From a bacterium UBA2219 (lineage in GTDB: Bacteria > Desulfobacterota > Deferrimicrobia > Deferrimicrobiales > Deferrimicrobiaceae), in NCBI GenBank assembly GCA_002327765.1, contig DCUH01000111.1, positions 1 through 21,043 on the forward strand: a stretch of 21,043 bases of DNA. Reading direction: 5' to 3'. A program made the translations under genes and the position numbers. Position 1 is the first letter of the stretch. Each line of letters starts with the position of its first letter. The notes beneath the pieces are model-generated. The model saw nothing but the letters and a program-made list of their open reading frames with translations, had not been told where the DNA came from and searched no databases. Positions 7,964-15,081 of this stretch are shown here, piece after piece.

Positions 7964-8603
7964 GGCAGGCCGGGCGCAGGAAGGCGCATCGTTCCGCGGC
8001 CTCATTCAGGGCCCGGGCAAGGAGCGGAACCTCCTTCGGGCACAGGATCCTGCCGCCGGACCAGGTCGGAACGAACGACAACGCTTCCGCCATCGCGTCC
8101 AAATCCGCGGCGGGAAGCCACCGGTGCTCCCCCTCCGGCATCTTCAGCCCCAGTCGTTCCGCCAGGTGCAGGACCGGCGCCCAGAGGGGGTTCACGCTCG
8201 TCATGACGAGGCGCCCCCCCGGAGACAGGTGCCTGCGGGCCGACCGGAACATTGCGGCGACGTCCGTCAGGTGCTCGATGACGTCGGGCACGATGATGAA
8301 GCCGAACGTCTCCCCGAGGTCGAACGACTCCGCGTCGCCGACGAGAAACGTCAGCCGGGGGAACTTGGACGCCGCGATCTCGACCATCCGCGGGGAAATA
8401 TCCAGCCCGACTCCCCGCCCCGGACGCAAAGAAGCGAGGAGCGTGCCTGTACCGCAGCCGATCTCCAGGACCGAGGACCCTTCGGGGATCCGCTGCCGGT
8501 AGATCCCCGCGAGAAGCCGGTAATAGTACGAAGACTTCTCTTTCCATCGGTCGTAGTCCGCCGCGATGCCGTCGAAATGCCCCCGGATGTCTTCCTTCGC
8601 CAT
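7932..8603 (-). CDS. Class I SAM-dependent methyltransferase
   Basis: 223 residues. Motif I is LEIGCGTG at 46-53, followed by GVGLDISPRMVEIA (65-78; the acidic residue contacts the SAM ribose) and GDAESFDL (89-96). The motif IV region is PDVIEHL (106-112). It methylates an unknown acceptor, probably a sugar or lipid-linked intermediate given the neighbours. It aligns without gaps through motif I, and along most of its length, with the first half of the fused protein encoded just upstream (8608-10020), so the two are paralogues. It starts 4 nt after that gene's stop and is the last gene of the leftward group. Its tail overlaps the convergent GT39 gene. Confidence 0.9.
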   Translation of the reverse strand: MAKEDIRGHFDGIAADYDRWKEKSSYYYRLLAGIYRQRIPEGSSVLEIGCGTGTLLASLRPGRGVGLDISPRMVEIAASKFPRLTFLVGDAESFDLGETFGFIIVPDVIEHLTDVAAMFRSARRHLSPGGRLVMTSVNPLWAPVLHLAERLGLKMPEGEHRWLPAADLDAMAEALSFVPTWSGGRILCPKEVPLLARALNEAAERCAFLRPACLTQVQEYALH

Positions 8604-8607
8604 GGCG

Positions 8608-10020
8608 TCAGACGAACTTGATCCGCCGCAGCGCGAAGAGGCACATCCGCAGGAGCAGCCAGCCGTGGCGGAACCGGGAGATCTGGGTGGTCCCGTAGAT
8701 CCGCTCCCGGTAGCGGATCGGGATCTCGATGATCTTCAGGTCGAGCTTCGCGGCTCCGAAGATGAGGTCGAAGTCGCCGAAGGGGTCGAAGTTCCCGAAG
8801 TAGCTCCTCCCGGCGGCGATCCTTTCGTAGTCCGAGCGCCGTAGCACCTTCGTCCCGCACAGCGTGTCCTTGAAGCGCTGATCGAGCAGCCAGGAGAACG
8901 CGATGCTGAAGAACTTGTTCCCGAGGGCATTCAGGAAGCGCATCGCCTGCTTCTCCATGGGGTATACCAGCCTCGACCCGTGGATGAATTCCCCCCGTCC
9001 CGAGCACAGCGCCGCGAAGAACTTCGGCAGCTCTTCCGGGGGGACGGTCAGGTCGGCGTCGAGGATCATCAGCACGTCTCCCGACGAGGCGGCGAAGCCC
9101 TTCCGGACCGCGTCCCCTTTCCCGATTCCGCTCCCCTGGCGCAGCATCCTCACGTCCCGCTCCGGGGAGGCCCCGATCACCCGCTCGATCTCCTCCGCCG
9201 TCCCGTCGGAAGAGTTCCCTTCGACGAAAACGATCTCCGTGTGCGAACCCATCGCGGGAACACGTCGGACCGCATCTTCGATGTTCCCTTTCTCGTTCCT
9301 CGCGGGAATCACCACCGAGCAGGACAGCGATTCCTGCGCCACCGGCACGGGCGCGGGCCTGGCGACGATCACTTGCACGAGACAGAGTCCACGGAGGAGG
9401 GGAAGGTTCGCAAGCACCCGGTTGCACAGCGAAGACAGCAGCGGGATGCGGACGGGCAGGAGAAGCTTGTGCCCCTTCGAGATCGTCTGGAAGTTCGCCA
9501 GGGACAGGAGATTCTGGATGTCCTCCGGCGCAAGCCAGTTCTGGTCCGGCTGCGGCCTCTTCATGCCGATGCGTTCCCCCAGCCGGAGGATGGGCGCCCA
9601 CATATAGTTGAAGTACGTGAGGATCACGCGCGTCCGGGGATGGCACACCCGGTTCAACTGGTCGAACGCGCGCTGCACGTCGTCCAGGTAGCCGACAACG
9701 TCGGACAGGATGACGTAGTCGAACGGCTCCGAGAGCGGGAGGTTCTCCGCGTCGCCCGGCAGGAACGTGTGCATCGGGAACCTGGACCGGGCGATCTCCA
9801 CCGCTTTCGGGCTGATGTCGATGCCGACCCCGCGGGACGGCTCGAGAGCGTTGAGCAGGTCGCCTGTCCCGCAGCCGATCTCGAGGACCCTGGACCCCGG
9901 GGGCACGTGGAACCGCACGATCCGCTCTACCGATTCGTAGTAATACCGGTTCTTTCGTTTCCAGCCGTCCGAGAATGCGGCTTGCTCGTCCAGGGACGCG
10001 ACGACTTCAGCCCTCATCAT
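8608..10020 (-). CDS. Fused class I methyltransferase - GT2 glycosyltransferase
   Basis: 470 residues in two domains. Residues 1 to about 222 are a SAM methyltransferase: LEIGCGTG at 46-53, GVGIDISPKAVEIA at 65-78, GDAENLPL at 89-96. Residues from about 232 to the end are a GT-A family 2 glycosyltransferase: SVVIPARNEKGNIEDAV (235-251), VEGNSSDGT (266-274), the metal-binding DADL (321-324) and a C-terminal FRHGWLLLRMCLFALRRIKF hydrophobic segment. The GT2 part resembles polyprenyl-phosphate glycosyltransferases. I recall this fusion as a widespread annotated architecture, so it is probably not an assembly artefact. A strong Shine-Dalgarno (AGGGAGG) lies 6 nt before the ATG at 10020. The start overlaps the upstream stop as ATGA, so translation is probably coupled to the transglutaminase-like gene. 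Confidence 0.92.
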   Translation of the reverse strand: MMRAEVVASLDEQAAFSDGWKRKNRYYYESVERIVRFHVPPGSRVLEIGCGTGDLLNALEPSRGVGIDISPKAVEIARSRFPMHTFLPGDAENLPLSEPFDYVILSDVVGYLDDVQRAFDQLNRVCHPRTRVILTYFNYMWAPILRLGERIGMKRPQPDQNWLAPEDIQNLLSLANFQTISKGHKLLLPVRIPLLSSLCNRVLANLPLLRGLCLVQVIVARPAPVPVAQESLSCSVVIPARNEKGNIEDAVRRVPAMGSHTEIVFVEGNSSDGTAEEIERVIGASPERDVRMLRQGSGIGKGDAVRKGFAASSGDVLMILDADLTVPPEELPKFFAALCSGRGEFIHGSRLVYPMEKQAMRFLNALGNKFFSIAFSWLLDQRFKDTLCGTKVLRRSDYERIAAGRSYFGNFDPFGDFDLIFGAAKLDLKIIEIPIRYRERIYGTTQISRFRHGWLLLRMCLFALRRIKFV

Positions 10021-10865
10021 GCCTCCCCTCCCTTTCGGCCGTCGCCCCGCACGAAGAAGCACCCCGCCGCCAGGAGAGCGACCGGCAACCCGTAGCGGAC
10101 GTGCCGGGCGGCCTGCTCGACCCTTCCGGGCCGCTGTCCGCTCTCTCCGAAGATCCCGGCTGGAGGATATACCAGGTATACGTCGTCCGAGGTGTCGCCA
10201 AGGATCTTTCCGATGGCTATTATGAACTCGGAATCGCCCCTGCCGGCATAGGCGCGCAGGACAAGCTCCATGTCGGCGGCCGCGGCGCGGACGCTCAAGA
10301 CTTGGCCGGACTTGTCCCGGACCGTGACCTCGAGGTCGGGATCGTACGCATGGTAGCTCCCCTCGTAGAAAGCCTCCATGACGATATGCCCGTTCAGCAA
10401 AACGTGCCTGGCCCGGATGCCGGACCTTTCCGCAAGTCGCAGAAGCACGTGCGAGACGTCTCCGCAGAGGGCCGAATGGCCGTTGCGAAGCAGGATGTCG
10501 GGATCCTGTATGTATCCTCGGTTCGGGCTGAGGCCGCCCAGCAGCCAGAGAGCCCAGTTGCTGAAGACGTTGTACCTGGCCCGGTCCCCGTGAGTGAAAC
10601 GGTCCGCCACCGTCCCGTAGAGTATCTCCATCGCCTGCGAATGGGGGATCTCCCCCAGGCGCCCGCCGGCGCGTTCCTGCGCGGAACGGAACAGCGCCGC
10701 CAGGTCGGGCGTCCTCGACGCCAACGCGGGGTCGAACCTTTCCCAGGATCTCCGCGGCAGACTGACGTAACGGCCGGCGGAAGTCAGATCTCCGAGAAGG
10801 GACACCGTCAACAGGACGATTCCGGAAAGCACCAGTACCAGGACGACCGCCCTTCTTCGGCGCAT
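10017..10865 (-). CDS. Membrane-anchored transglutaminase-like protein
   Basis: 282 residues from the ATG at 10865. I choose this over the in-frame ATG at 10928 because GGGGAG lies 9 nt upstream of it and the next residues are basic followed directly by membrane segment 1 (about 5-25). The middle region carries a possible Cys-His-Asp triad of the transglutaminase/papain-like fold: HSALCGDVSH (Cys134), GHIVMEAFYEG (His160) and YDPD (Asp175). A second hydrophobic segment lies at about 258-271. The catalytic part should sit outside the cytoplasmic membrane. Such folds act as proteases, amidases or cross-linking enzymes, and the substrate here is unknown. Its stop overlaps the start of the methyltransferase-GT2 gene as ATGA, so it belongs to the glycan group. 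Confidence 0.72.
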   Translation of the reverse strand: MRRRRAVVLVLVLSGIVLLTVSLLGDLTSAGRYVSLPRRSWERFDPALASRTPDLAALFRSAQERAGGRLGEIPHSQAMEILYGTVADRFTHGDRARYNVFSNWALWLLGGLSPNRGYIQDPDILLRNGHSALCGDVSHVLLRLAERSGIRARHVLLNGHIVMEAFYEGSYHAYDPDLEVTVRDKSGQVLSVRAAAADMELVLRAYAGRGDSEFIIAIGKILGDTSDDVYLVYPPAGIFGESGQRPGRVEQAARHVRYGLPVALLAAGCFFVRGDGRKGGEA

Positions 10866-10912
10866 GCACAGAGACTCCCCGGACCCGTTCGGGCGGTAAG
10901 CGGAAACAATGT

Positions 10913-10940
10913 TTGACTTGTCCGGCATTGATTTTAGAAT
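10913..10940 (+). promoter_or_regulatory. Sigma70-type promoter for the HAMP-pilin pair
   Basis: TTGACT (10913-10918) and TAGAAT (10935-10940) are separated by 16 nt, each one base from consensus. They lie in the AT-richest short stretch of this GC-rich window, in the divergent gap upstream of the HAMP gene. The predicted start point is near 10947, giving a leader of about 20 nt to the TTG at 10967 but only about 8 nt to the GTG at 10955. Confidence 0.6.
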
Positions 10941-10956
10941 AGCAAAAACCGGACGT

Positions 10957-10961
10957 GGAGG
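10957..10961 (+). promoter_or_regulatory. Shine-Dalgarno that decides a TTG start
   Basis: GGAGG followed by five bases (CGAAA) and then TTG at 10967. The alternative in-frame GTG at 10955 has no purine-rich sequence before it and would place this GGAGG inside the coding region. Together with the promoter at 10913-10940, this favours the TTG start. Confidence 0.5.
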
Positions 10962-10966
10962 CGAAA

Positions 10967-11422
10967 TTGGGTTATCGCCCCGATCGTCGTGCCTGGAGTC
11001 TGATCGACAGGAAGTTCCAGTACGGTCTTGCCTTTCGTCTGTTCATCGCCTCGGCCCTGCTGTCCCTCGCCGGGCTGGTCCTGGTTTTCGCCCCTTCGGT
11101 CTACCATCTGGGGGCCGCCACCGATCCGGAGATTCTCGAAAAGGCGGCGGAGGAGTTCCTCCTCCTGCACAAGAGGGTATGGCCTGCCGTATTGTTATGC
11201 TTCGCGGGCGTGTTCATCTACTGCATCATCCTCTCCCGCCGGATCGCGGGGCCCATCTGCCGGATCAACGCCGTGCTGGAGCAGTTGCTGCAGGACAAGC
11301 GGCCGGGCAAGGTCACGTTCCGGAAGAACGACTGGTTCCACCCTACGGCCTCCCTTCTGGAACGGCTTTCCTCGAAGCTGCACGGCCCGCCGAGGGAAAG
11401 GGAGGAGAACGGTCGCCCATGA
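10967..11422 (+). CDS. Small HAMP-type membrane protein without output domain
   Basis: 151 residues from the TTG start. There are two membrane segments (about 20-44 and 71-90) flanking a short extracytoplasmic loop of about 26 residues. The second segment runs into SRRIAGPICRINAVLEQLL (90-108), whose Gly-Pro and amphipathic helix are typical of a HAMP linker. A second amphipathic helix follows after a short connector (SLLERLSSKLH, 129-139). The protein then ends: there is no kinase, cyclase or chemotaxis signalling domain. HAMP units normally pass conformational signals across the membrane to such domains. Its stop overlaps the start of the pilin-like gene as ATGA, so the two are coupled and may interact. 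It could be a sensor partner, an assembly factor or a degraded chemoreceptor; I favour a partner of the pilin. Confidence 0.7.
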   Translation: MGYRPDRRAWSLIDRKFQYGLAFRLFIASALLSLAGLVLVFAPSVYHLGAATDPEILEKAAEEFLLLHKRVWPAVLLCFAGVFIYCIILSRRIAGPICRINAVLEQLLQDKRPGKVTFRKNDWFHPTASLLERLSSKLHGPPREREENGRP

Positions 11423-11826
11423 ACCTCCGGGTCCGTTCGGGGAAACGTCGTCCCGGCGGCTTCACGCTCGTCGAGCTCGCCATCGTGTTCCTCATCACCG
11501 CCATCCTGGCGACCGTTGCCGTATACACTTACAGGGGATTGCTGGCGAAGGCCCGGATGATGCAGGCAAAAATCGCCCTGCAGCATCTGGTGAAGACGGA
11601 AACCATATACTTCGCGGACCACGACGTCTACACGGACGATATGGACACGCTCGACTTCAACCCGGTGAAATACGAGTTCTACTCGGTGACCGTCGCTCTC
11701 GACAACACCAGGAAGAACTACACGGGCACCGCGGCCGGCACCGGGCCAATGAGCGGCGACCGATGGTTCGTCACGAAGAGCATGGACCCGTTCCAGGACA
11801 ACACGTCGCTCTTCTTCAGGAACTGA
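11419..11826 (+). CDS. Type IV pilin-like protein (pseudopilin or minor pilin)
   Basis: 135 residues. A 14-residue basic leader ends in Gly14, and the prepilin peptidase site is GG before FTLVELAIVF. Phe15 would become the methylated first residue and Glu19 is the conserved Glu5 of mature pilins. The hydrophobic helix runs to about residue 38. The C-terminal part is short, has no cysteine, and is rich in Asp and aromatic residues (YFADHDVYTDDMDTLDF at 64-80). The protein should insert in the inner membrane and assemble into, or prime, a type IV pilus or type II secretion-like pseudopilus. GGAGGAG at 11401-11407 is the likely ribosome site. The gene overlaps the HAMP gene by 4 nt and its end overlaps the convergent prepilin peptidase gene by 11 nt. 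Confidence 0.9.
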   Translation: MNLRVRSGKRRPGGFTLVELAIVFLITAILATVAVYTYRGLLAKARMMQAKIALQHLVKTETIYFADHDVYTDDMDTLDFNPVKYEFYSVTVALDNTRKNYTGTAAGTGPMSGDRWFVTKSMDPFQDNTSLFFRN

Positions 11827-12571
11827 TTATCGTCCCCCAGAGCCATCCTCCGAGAAACCTTGCCAGGAGGGCGCCAGCGCAAAGGTAGGGGCCGAAGGGG
11901 ATCGCCGTCTTCAACCCCTCGCCGCCTTTCCTCATGGCGACGAGGCCGCCCGCCGCGCCCAGGACCGAACCCAGGAAGATCGTCGCGACCACCCCCTTCC
12001 AGCCCAGGAACGCTCCGATCATCGCGATCAGCTTGATGTCGCCGCCGCCCATCCCCTCGACCCCGCGGATTTTTTCGTACAGGAATGCCGTGCCGTAAAG
12101 GACACCGCCGCCCAGCAGCGCCCCGGCCAGGCTCGCTTTCCAGTCCCCTCCCGGCAGGAACGACAGGAGGATGCCGGCGGCGAGGCCGCCGAGGGAGATC
12201 TCGTCGGGGATGATCCGGTGGTCGATGTCGATGAACACGACCGGCACGAGCAGGGTGAAGAAAAGAAGATCGCGCGCCGCCTGCCATGCGTCGCCTGCGT
12301 GCCACGCGATCGCCGCGTAGCCGAGAGCGGTGAGCGTTTCGACGAAGGGGTACCTCCACGAGATCGGGGCCCCGCACCCGGCGCATCTTCCTCTCAGCCA
12401 CAGGTATCCCAGGATCGGGACGTTCTCCCACGGGCGGATCGGCCTTTCGCAGGACGGGCAGCGCGAGCCGGGAGAGACGATAGACTGCCCCAGCGGCAGA
12501 CGGTAGATCACGACGTTCAGGAAGCTGCCGATGCAAGCCCCGAAAAGGAACGCCGCCGTCACCGGGACCAT
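11816..12571 (-). CDS. pilD: Prepilin peptidase / N-methyltransferase (type 4 prepilin leader peptidase)
   Basis: 251 residues, the standard short form. The N-terminal cytoplasmic loop has two CxxC pairs (Cys38/41 and Cys63/66), the zinc-binding part of the methyltransferase region. The aspartic protease residues lie in FIDIDHRIIPDE (113-124) and in GMGGGDIK (173-180). About seven to eight membrane segments are visible. The enzyme cleaves prepilins after the leader glycine at the inner membrane and methylates the new N-terminus. Two substrates are encoded in this window, the pilin-like protein beside it and the major pilin at the right edge. The ATG at 12571 lies inside the end of the upstream GT4 gene (13-nt overlap), with AGGGG about 8 nt before it. 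Confidence 0.96.
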   Translation of the reverse strand: MVPVTAAFLFGACIGSFLNVVIYRLPLGQSIVSPGSRCPSCERPIRPWENVPILGYLWLRGRCAGCGAPISWRYPFVETLTALGYAAIAWHAGDAWQAARDLLFFTLLVPVVFIDIDHRIIPDEISLGGLAAGILLSFLPGGDWKASLAGALLGGGVLYGTAFLYEKIRGVEGMGGGDIKLIAMIGAFLGWKGVVATIFLGSVLGAAGGLVAMRKGGEGLKTAIPFGPYLCAGALLARFLGGWLWGTIISS

Positions 12572-13755
12572 CCTGGAAACCCCTTTCCGGCAAGGAGCTC
12601 CGCGTACAGCCGCTCCTGCGCCCTCACCATGCCCTCCTGGCCGAACTCCCGGAGAAGCCGCTCGCGCTTGGCCCCCGCCTGCAGCCGCAGCCGCCCCGAG
12701 AGGATGTCGATCACCCCGCGGGACAGGGACGCCACGTCCCCCGGCTCCGCAAGCAGCCCGTCCACCCCGTGATCCACGATCTCTTTCGTTCCGTCGGCGG
12801 CCGTCGCCACCACGGGAACGCCCGCGATGAGGGCCTGCGGAATCACCTTGGGGAGCCCTTCCCACCGCGAGGTGAGCAGGAAGACGTCGAACGCCGAGAG
12901 GATGTCCGGCATCTCCTTCCGCCATCCGGGAAAGACGAACCGGTCGGCGAGCCCGGCGGCCGCGGCGGCGCGCTCGGTGTCGGGGCGCAGCTCGCCGTCC
13001 CCCACCATCGCGAACCGGACGCCGGGGATATCCTTCGACACGAGACGCGCCGTTTCCACGAAGTCGAGCGGGGCCTTCTGGGGCTTGAAGACGGCGACGG
13101 TGCCGACCACCTTCTCCCCCTCCGCGATCCCCAGGATGCTCCGCCCCCGCTCCCGGGACCCTTCCAGGAACCTCCCGGCGTCGAAGCCGCTTCGGATGAG
13201 CCGGCAGCGCTCCCGCCGGAGGACCCCTGCCCGCTCCCCGGTCCGCACGTTCTCCTCCGACACGACGACGAACGCGTCCGTCCAGCGGGACGCCAGCCGC
13301 TCAGCCGACACGAAAAGCGCGCGCGAGGGAAAGGGCTGCCCGTCGTGGAAGCCGAAGCCGTGGATCGAGTGGACGACCAGGTCCGCGCCCGCGGCCCGGG
13401 CGGCAGCCCTTCCGAGGATGCCGGCCTTGGAGCTGTGGGTGTGCACGATCAGGGGATTCCCGCCGGCCTTCCGCTTCTCGTCCCGGAGCATGGCCCTCAG
13501 GGCGAAGAACGCCTTCGCGTCGCGCAAGGGCCTGACCTCGCGGACCAGGTCGTCGACGAAACGGACCCGCACGGAGGGGATCGCCAGGGCCCGGGCGTCG
13601 AGCATGCCTCCCCGGCCGCAGGCGAGGACGCGGTCGAACCTCTCCGGGTCGAGCGATCCCACGGTGTGCAGCGTGTTCTCCTGCGCCCCTCCCCACTCGA
13701 GCAGGGTGATGACGTGGACCGCCGTGGCGCGGGGACCTTGCGCCCCGCCGCTCAT
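12559..13755 (-). CDS. GT4-family glycosyltransferase
   Basis: 398 residues, GT-B fold. The N-terminal domain has VHVITLLEWGGAQE (13-26) and HTHSSKAGILGR (105-116), a common signature of polysaccharide GT4 enzymes. The C-terminal domain has TVAVFKPQKAP (219-229) and SRWEGLPKVIPQALIAGVPV (296-315). In this E-x7-E motif the second Glu is replaced by Gln307; I believe this variant occurs in a real subfamily, so it need not mean loss of activity. It probably adds a sugar to the product of the WecA-like enzyme encoded in the same operon. Its ATG overlaps the upstream stop as ATGA (13752-13755), and the prepilin peptidase gene starts inside its end. Confidence 0.92.
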   Translation of the reverse strand: MSGGAQGPRATAVHVITLLEWGGAQENTLHTVGSLDPERFDRVLACGRGGMLDARALAIPSVRVRFVDDLVREVRPLRDAKAFFALRAMLRDEKRKAGGNPLIVHTHSSKAGILGRAAARAAGADLVVHSIHGFGFHDGQPFPSRALFVSAERLASRWTDAFVVVSEENVRTGERAGVLRRERCRLIRSGFDAGRFLEGSRERGRSILGIAEGEKVVGTVAVFKPQKAPLDFVETARLVSKDIPGVRFAMVGDGELRPDTERAAAAAGLADRFVFPGWRKEMPDILSAFDVFLLTSRWEGLPKVIPQALIAGVPVVATAADGTKEIVDHGVDGLLAEPGDVASLSRGVIDILSGRLRLQAGAKRERLLREFGQEGMVRAQERLYAELLAGKGFPGWSR

Positions 13756-15071
13756 GGGGCGCCCCCGCCGGCCGCGCGAAGCGCCTCGCCCGCCGCGCGG
13801 ATCCCGTCGGCCATCGAGCCCTCCATGCCGTTGTAGTCCCAGGCGCCGTACCGTCCCGCGGCGAAGATCCCCTTCTCCCGCAGGTGTTCCAGCAGGAGCT
13901 TCGCCGCCCCTTCCCTGGCGTGGTCGAACACCACGTAGGCCGGGTCGAGCACGATGGGCTCCACGACCTCCGGGGCCCGCCCTTTCCGCAGCACGCCCAT
14001 CCGAACCAGGTGGTCGAGCGAGCTGCGGATCTCGGAGCGGACGTCGATCGCTGCCCCCGCGGGGAAGCTCTTCTCCGTGAAGACGGACGCGCAGCCGCCG
14101 GGGGCCGAGCCGGGAGAGACGTTCGAGAGGAAGCCGATCCGGAAGAACGGATAAGCGCGCTCGGGAACGTACGCCCAATGGCCGAAGGTTGTCTCGGGGT
14201 CCCGGATCCCGAAGTTCAGGGAGAGCACCTTCACCCATCGCAGCTTCCCCCCGGCGGACCGGACCGCCCGCGGTGCGGGGCGGCACGCCGCAGCGAGCGC
14301 GGGCAGCGGCGCGGTCGCCACCATGGCATCGTACGGGAACCGCTCACCACCCGCCGACCAGGCCACTCTCCTCTCCGTGTCGATCCGGACGATCTCCGTC
14401 CTCGTGCACAGCCGGTCCCGCAGCGGCGCGGCGAGCGCGGCGACCAGAGCGCCCATCCCGCCGGAGCGTGGATAGAGGAACGACGGGTTGTACCCCATCC
14501 CGTTGCGGGTCTCCCCCCGGGCGCCCGCCAGGATATCCTCGAACGCCGGGACGGGAACAGACCAGGAGGTCCACGAATACCCCATGTCCCCCAGCGGCGT
14601 GCGCCACATCTTCCGGTTGTACGGGAAGAAGAACTCCCTGCACATCGTCCGGCCGAACCTGCGCACCAGCCATTCCGCGAAGTTCCGGGGCGCGGAAGCG
14701 GACCCGGTCGCCTCCCTGATCCGCTCCGCGGCGAAATCCGCCAGGCACCGCCGGACCAGCGCCGCGGAATGCCCGTGCAGGTTCGCCTGGAACGGGTACG
14801 GCGTAAGCCGGCCGCGGAGGAACACGCGCGCGTCTCGCTCGACGGCGTCCCACGATACCCCCTGCAGCCCGAGGGCCATTGCGCGCATGGCCGGGTCGGA
14901 GAGGTGGAGGAAATGCCCGCTCATGTCGAAGAGGTAGCCACCGGAGCGGATCGAGCGGCACCACCCGCCCGGCTCCCGCTCCCGCTCCAGGACGAGGAAC
15001 TCCGCGCCGCGCTCCCCGAGGGCCCGCGCGGCGGCCAGCCCGGCGACGCCGCCTCCCAGCACGAGGATCAT
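13752..15071 (-). CDS. FAD-dependent oxidoreductase (amine oxidase / UDP-galactopyranose mutase-like)
   Basis: 439 residues. The N-terminal dinucleotide fold is GGGVAGLAAARAL (6-18), followed by the acidic residue of LVLERE and GGWCRS. The C-terminus has the second FAD-binding block IFAAGRYGAWDYNGMEGS. Internal motifs such as TPYPFQANLHG and PYNRKMW resemble UDP-galactopyranose mutase and the protoporphyrinogen-oxidase-like proteins found in polysaccharide loci. It may oxidise, isomerise or otherwise modify a nucleotide sugar or lipid-linked sugar; the substrate cannot be assigned. GGGGAG lies 4 nt before the ATG at 15071. It starts 10 nt after the WecA-like gene and overlaps the next GT4 gene by 4 nt. 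Confidence 0.85.
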   Translation of the reverse strand: MILVLGGGVAGLAAARALGERGAEFLVLEREREPGGWCRSIRSGGYLFDMSGHFLHLSDPAMRAMALGLQGVSWDAVERDARVFLRGRLTPYPFQANLHGHSAALVRRCLADFAAERIREATGSASAPRNFAEWLVRRFGRTMCREFFFPYNRKMWRTPLGDMGYSWTSWSVPVPAFEDILAGARGETRNGMGYNPSFLYPRSGGMGALVAALAAPLRDRLCTRTEIVRIDTERRVAWSAGGERFPYDAMVATAPLPALAAACRPAPRAVRSAGGKLRWVKVLSLNFGIRDPETTFGHWAYVPERAYPFFRIGFLSNVSPGSAPGGCASVFTEKSFPAGAAIDVRSEIRSSLDHLVRMGVLRKGRAPEVVEPIVLDPAYVVFDHAREGAAKLLLEHLREKGIFAAGRYGAWDYNGMEGSMADGIRAAGEALRAAGGGAP

Positions 15072-15081
15072 GCGGCTCCCC

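Noticed and set aside
10021..10869. Upstream extension of the methyltransferase-GT2 frame to 10869
   Set aside because: The extra residues are low-complexity and lie antiphase to the transglutaminase-like gene; the strong Shine-Dalgarno and domain start place the true ATG at 10020.
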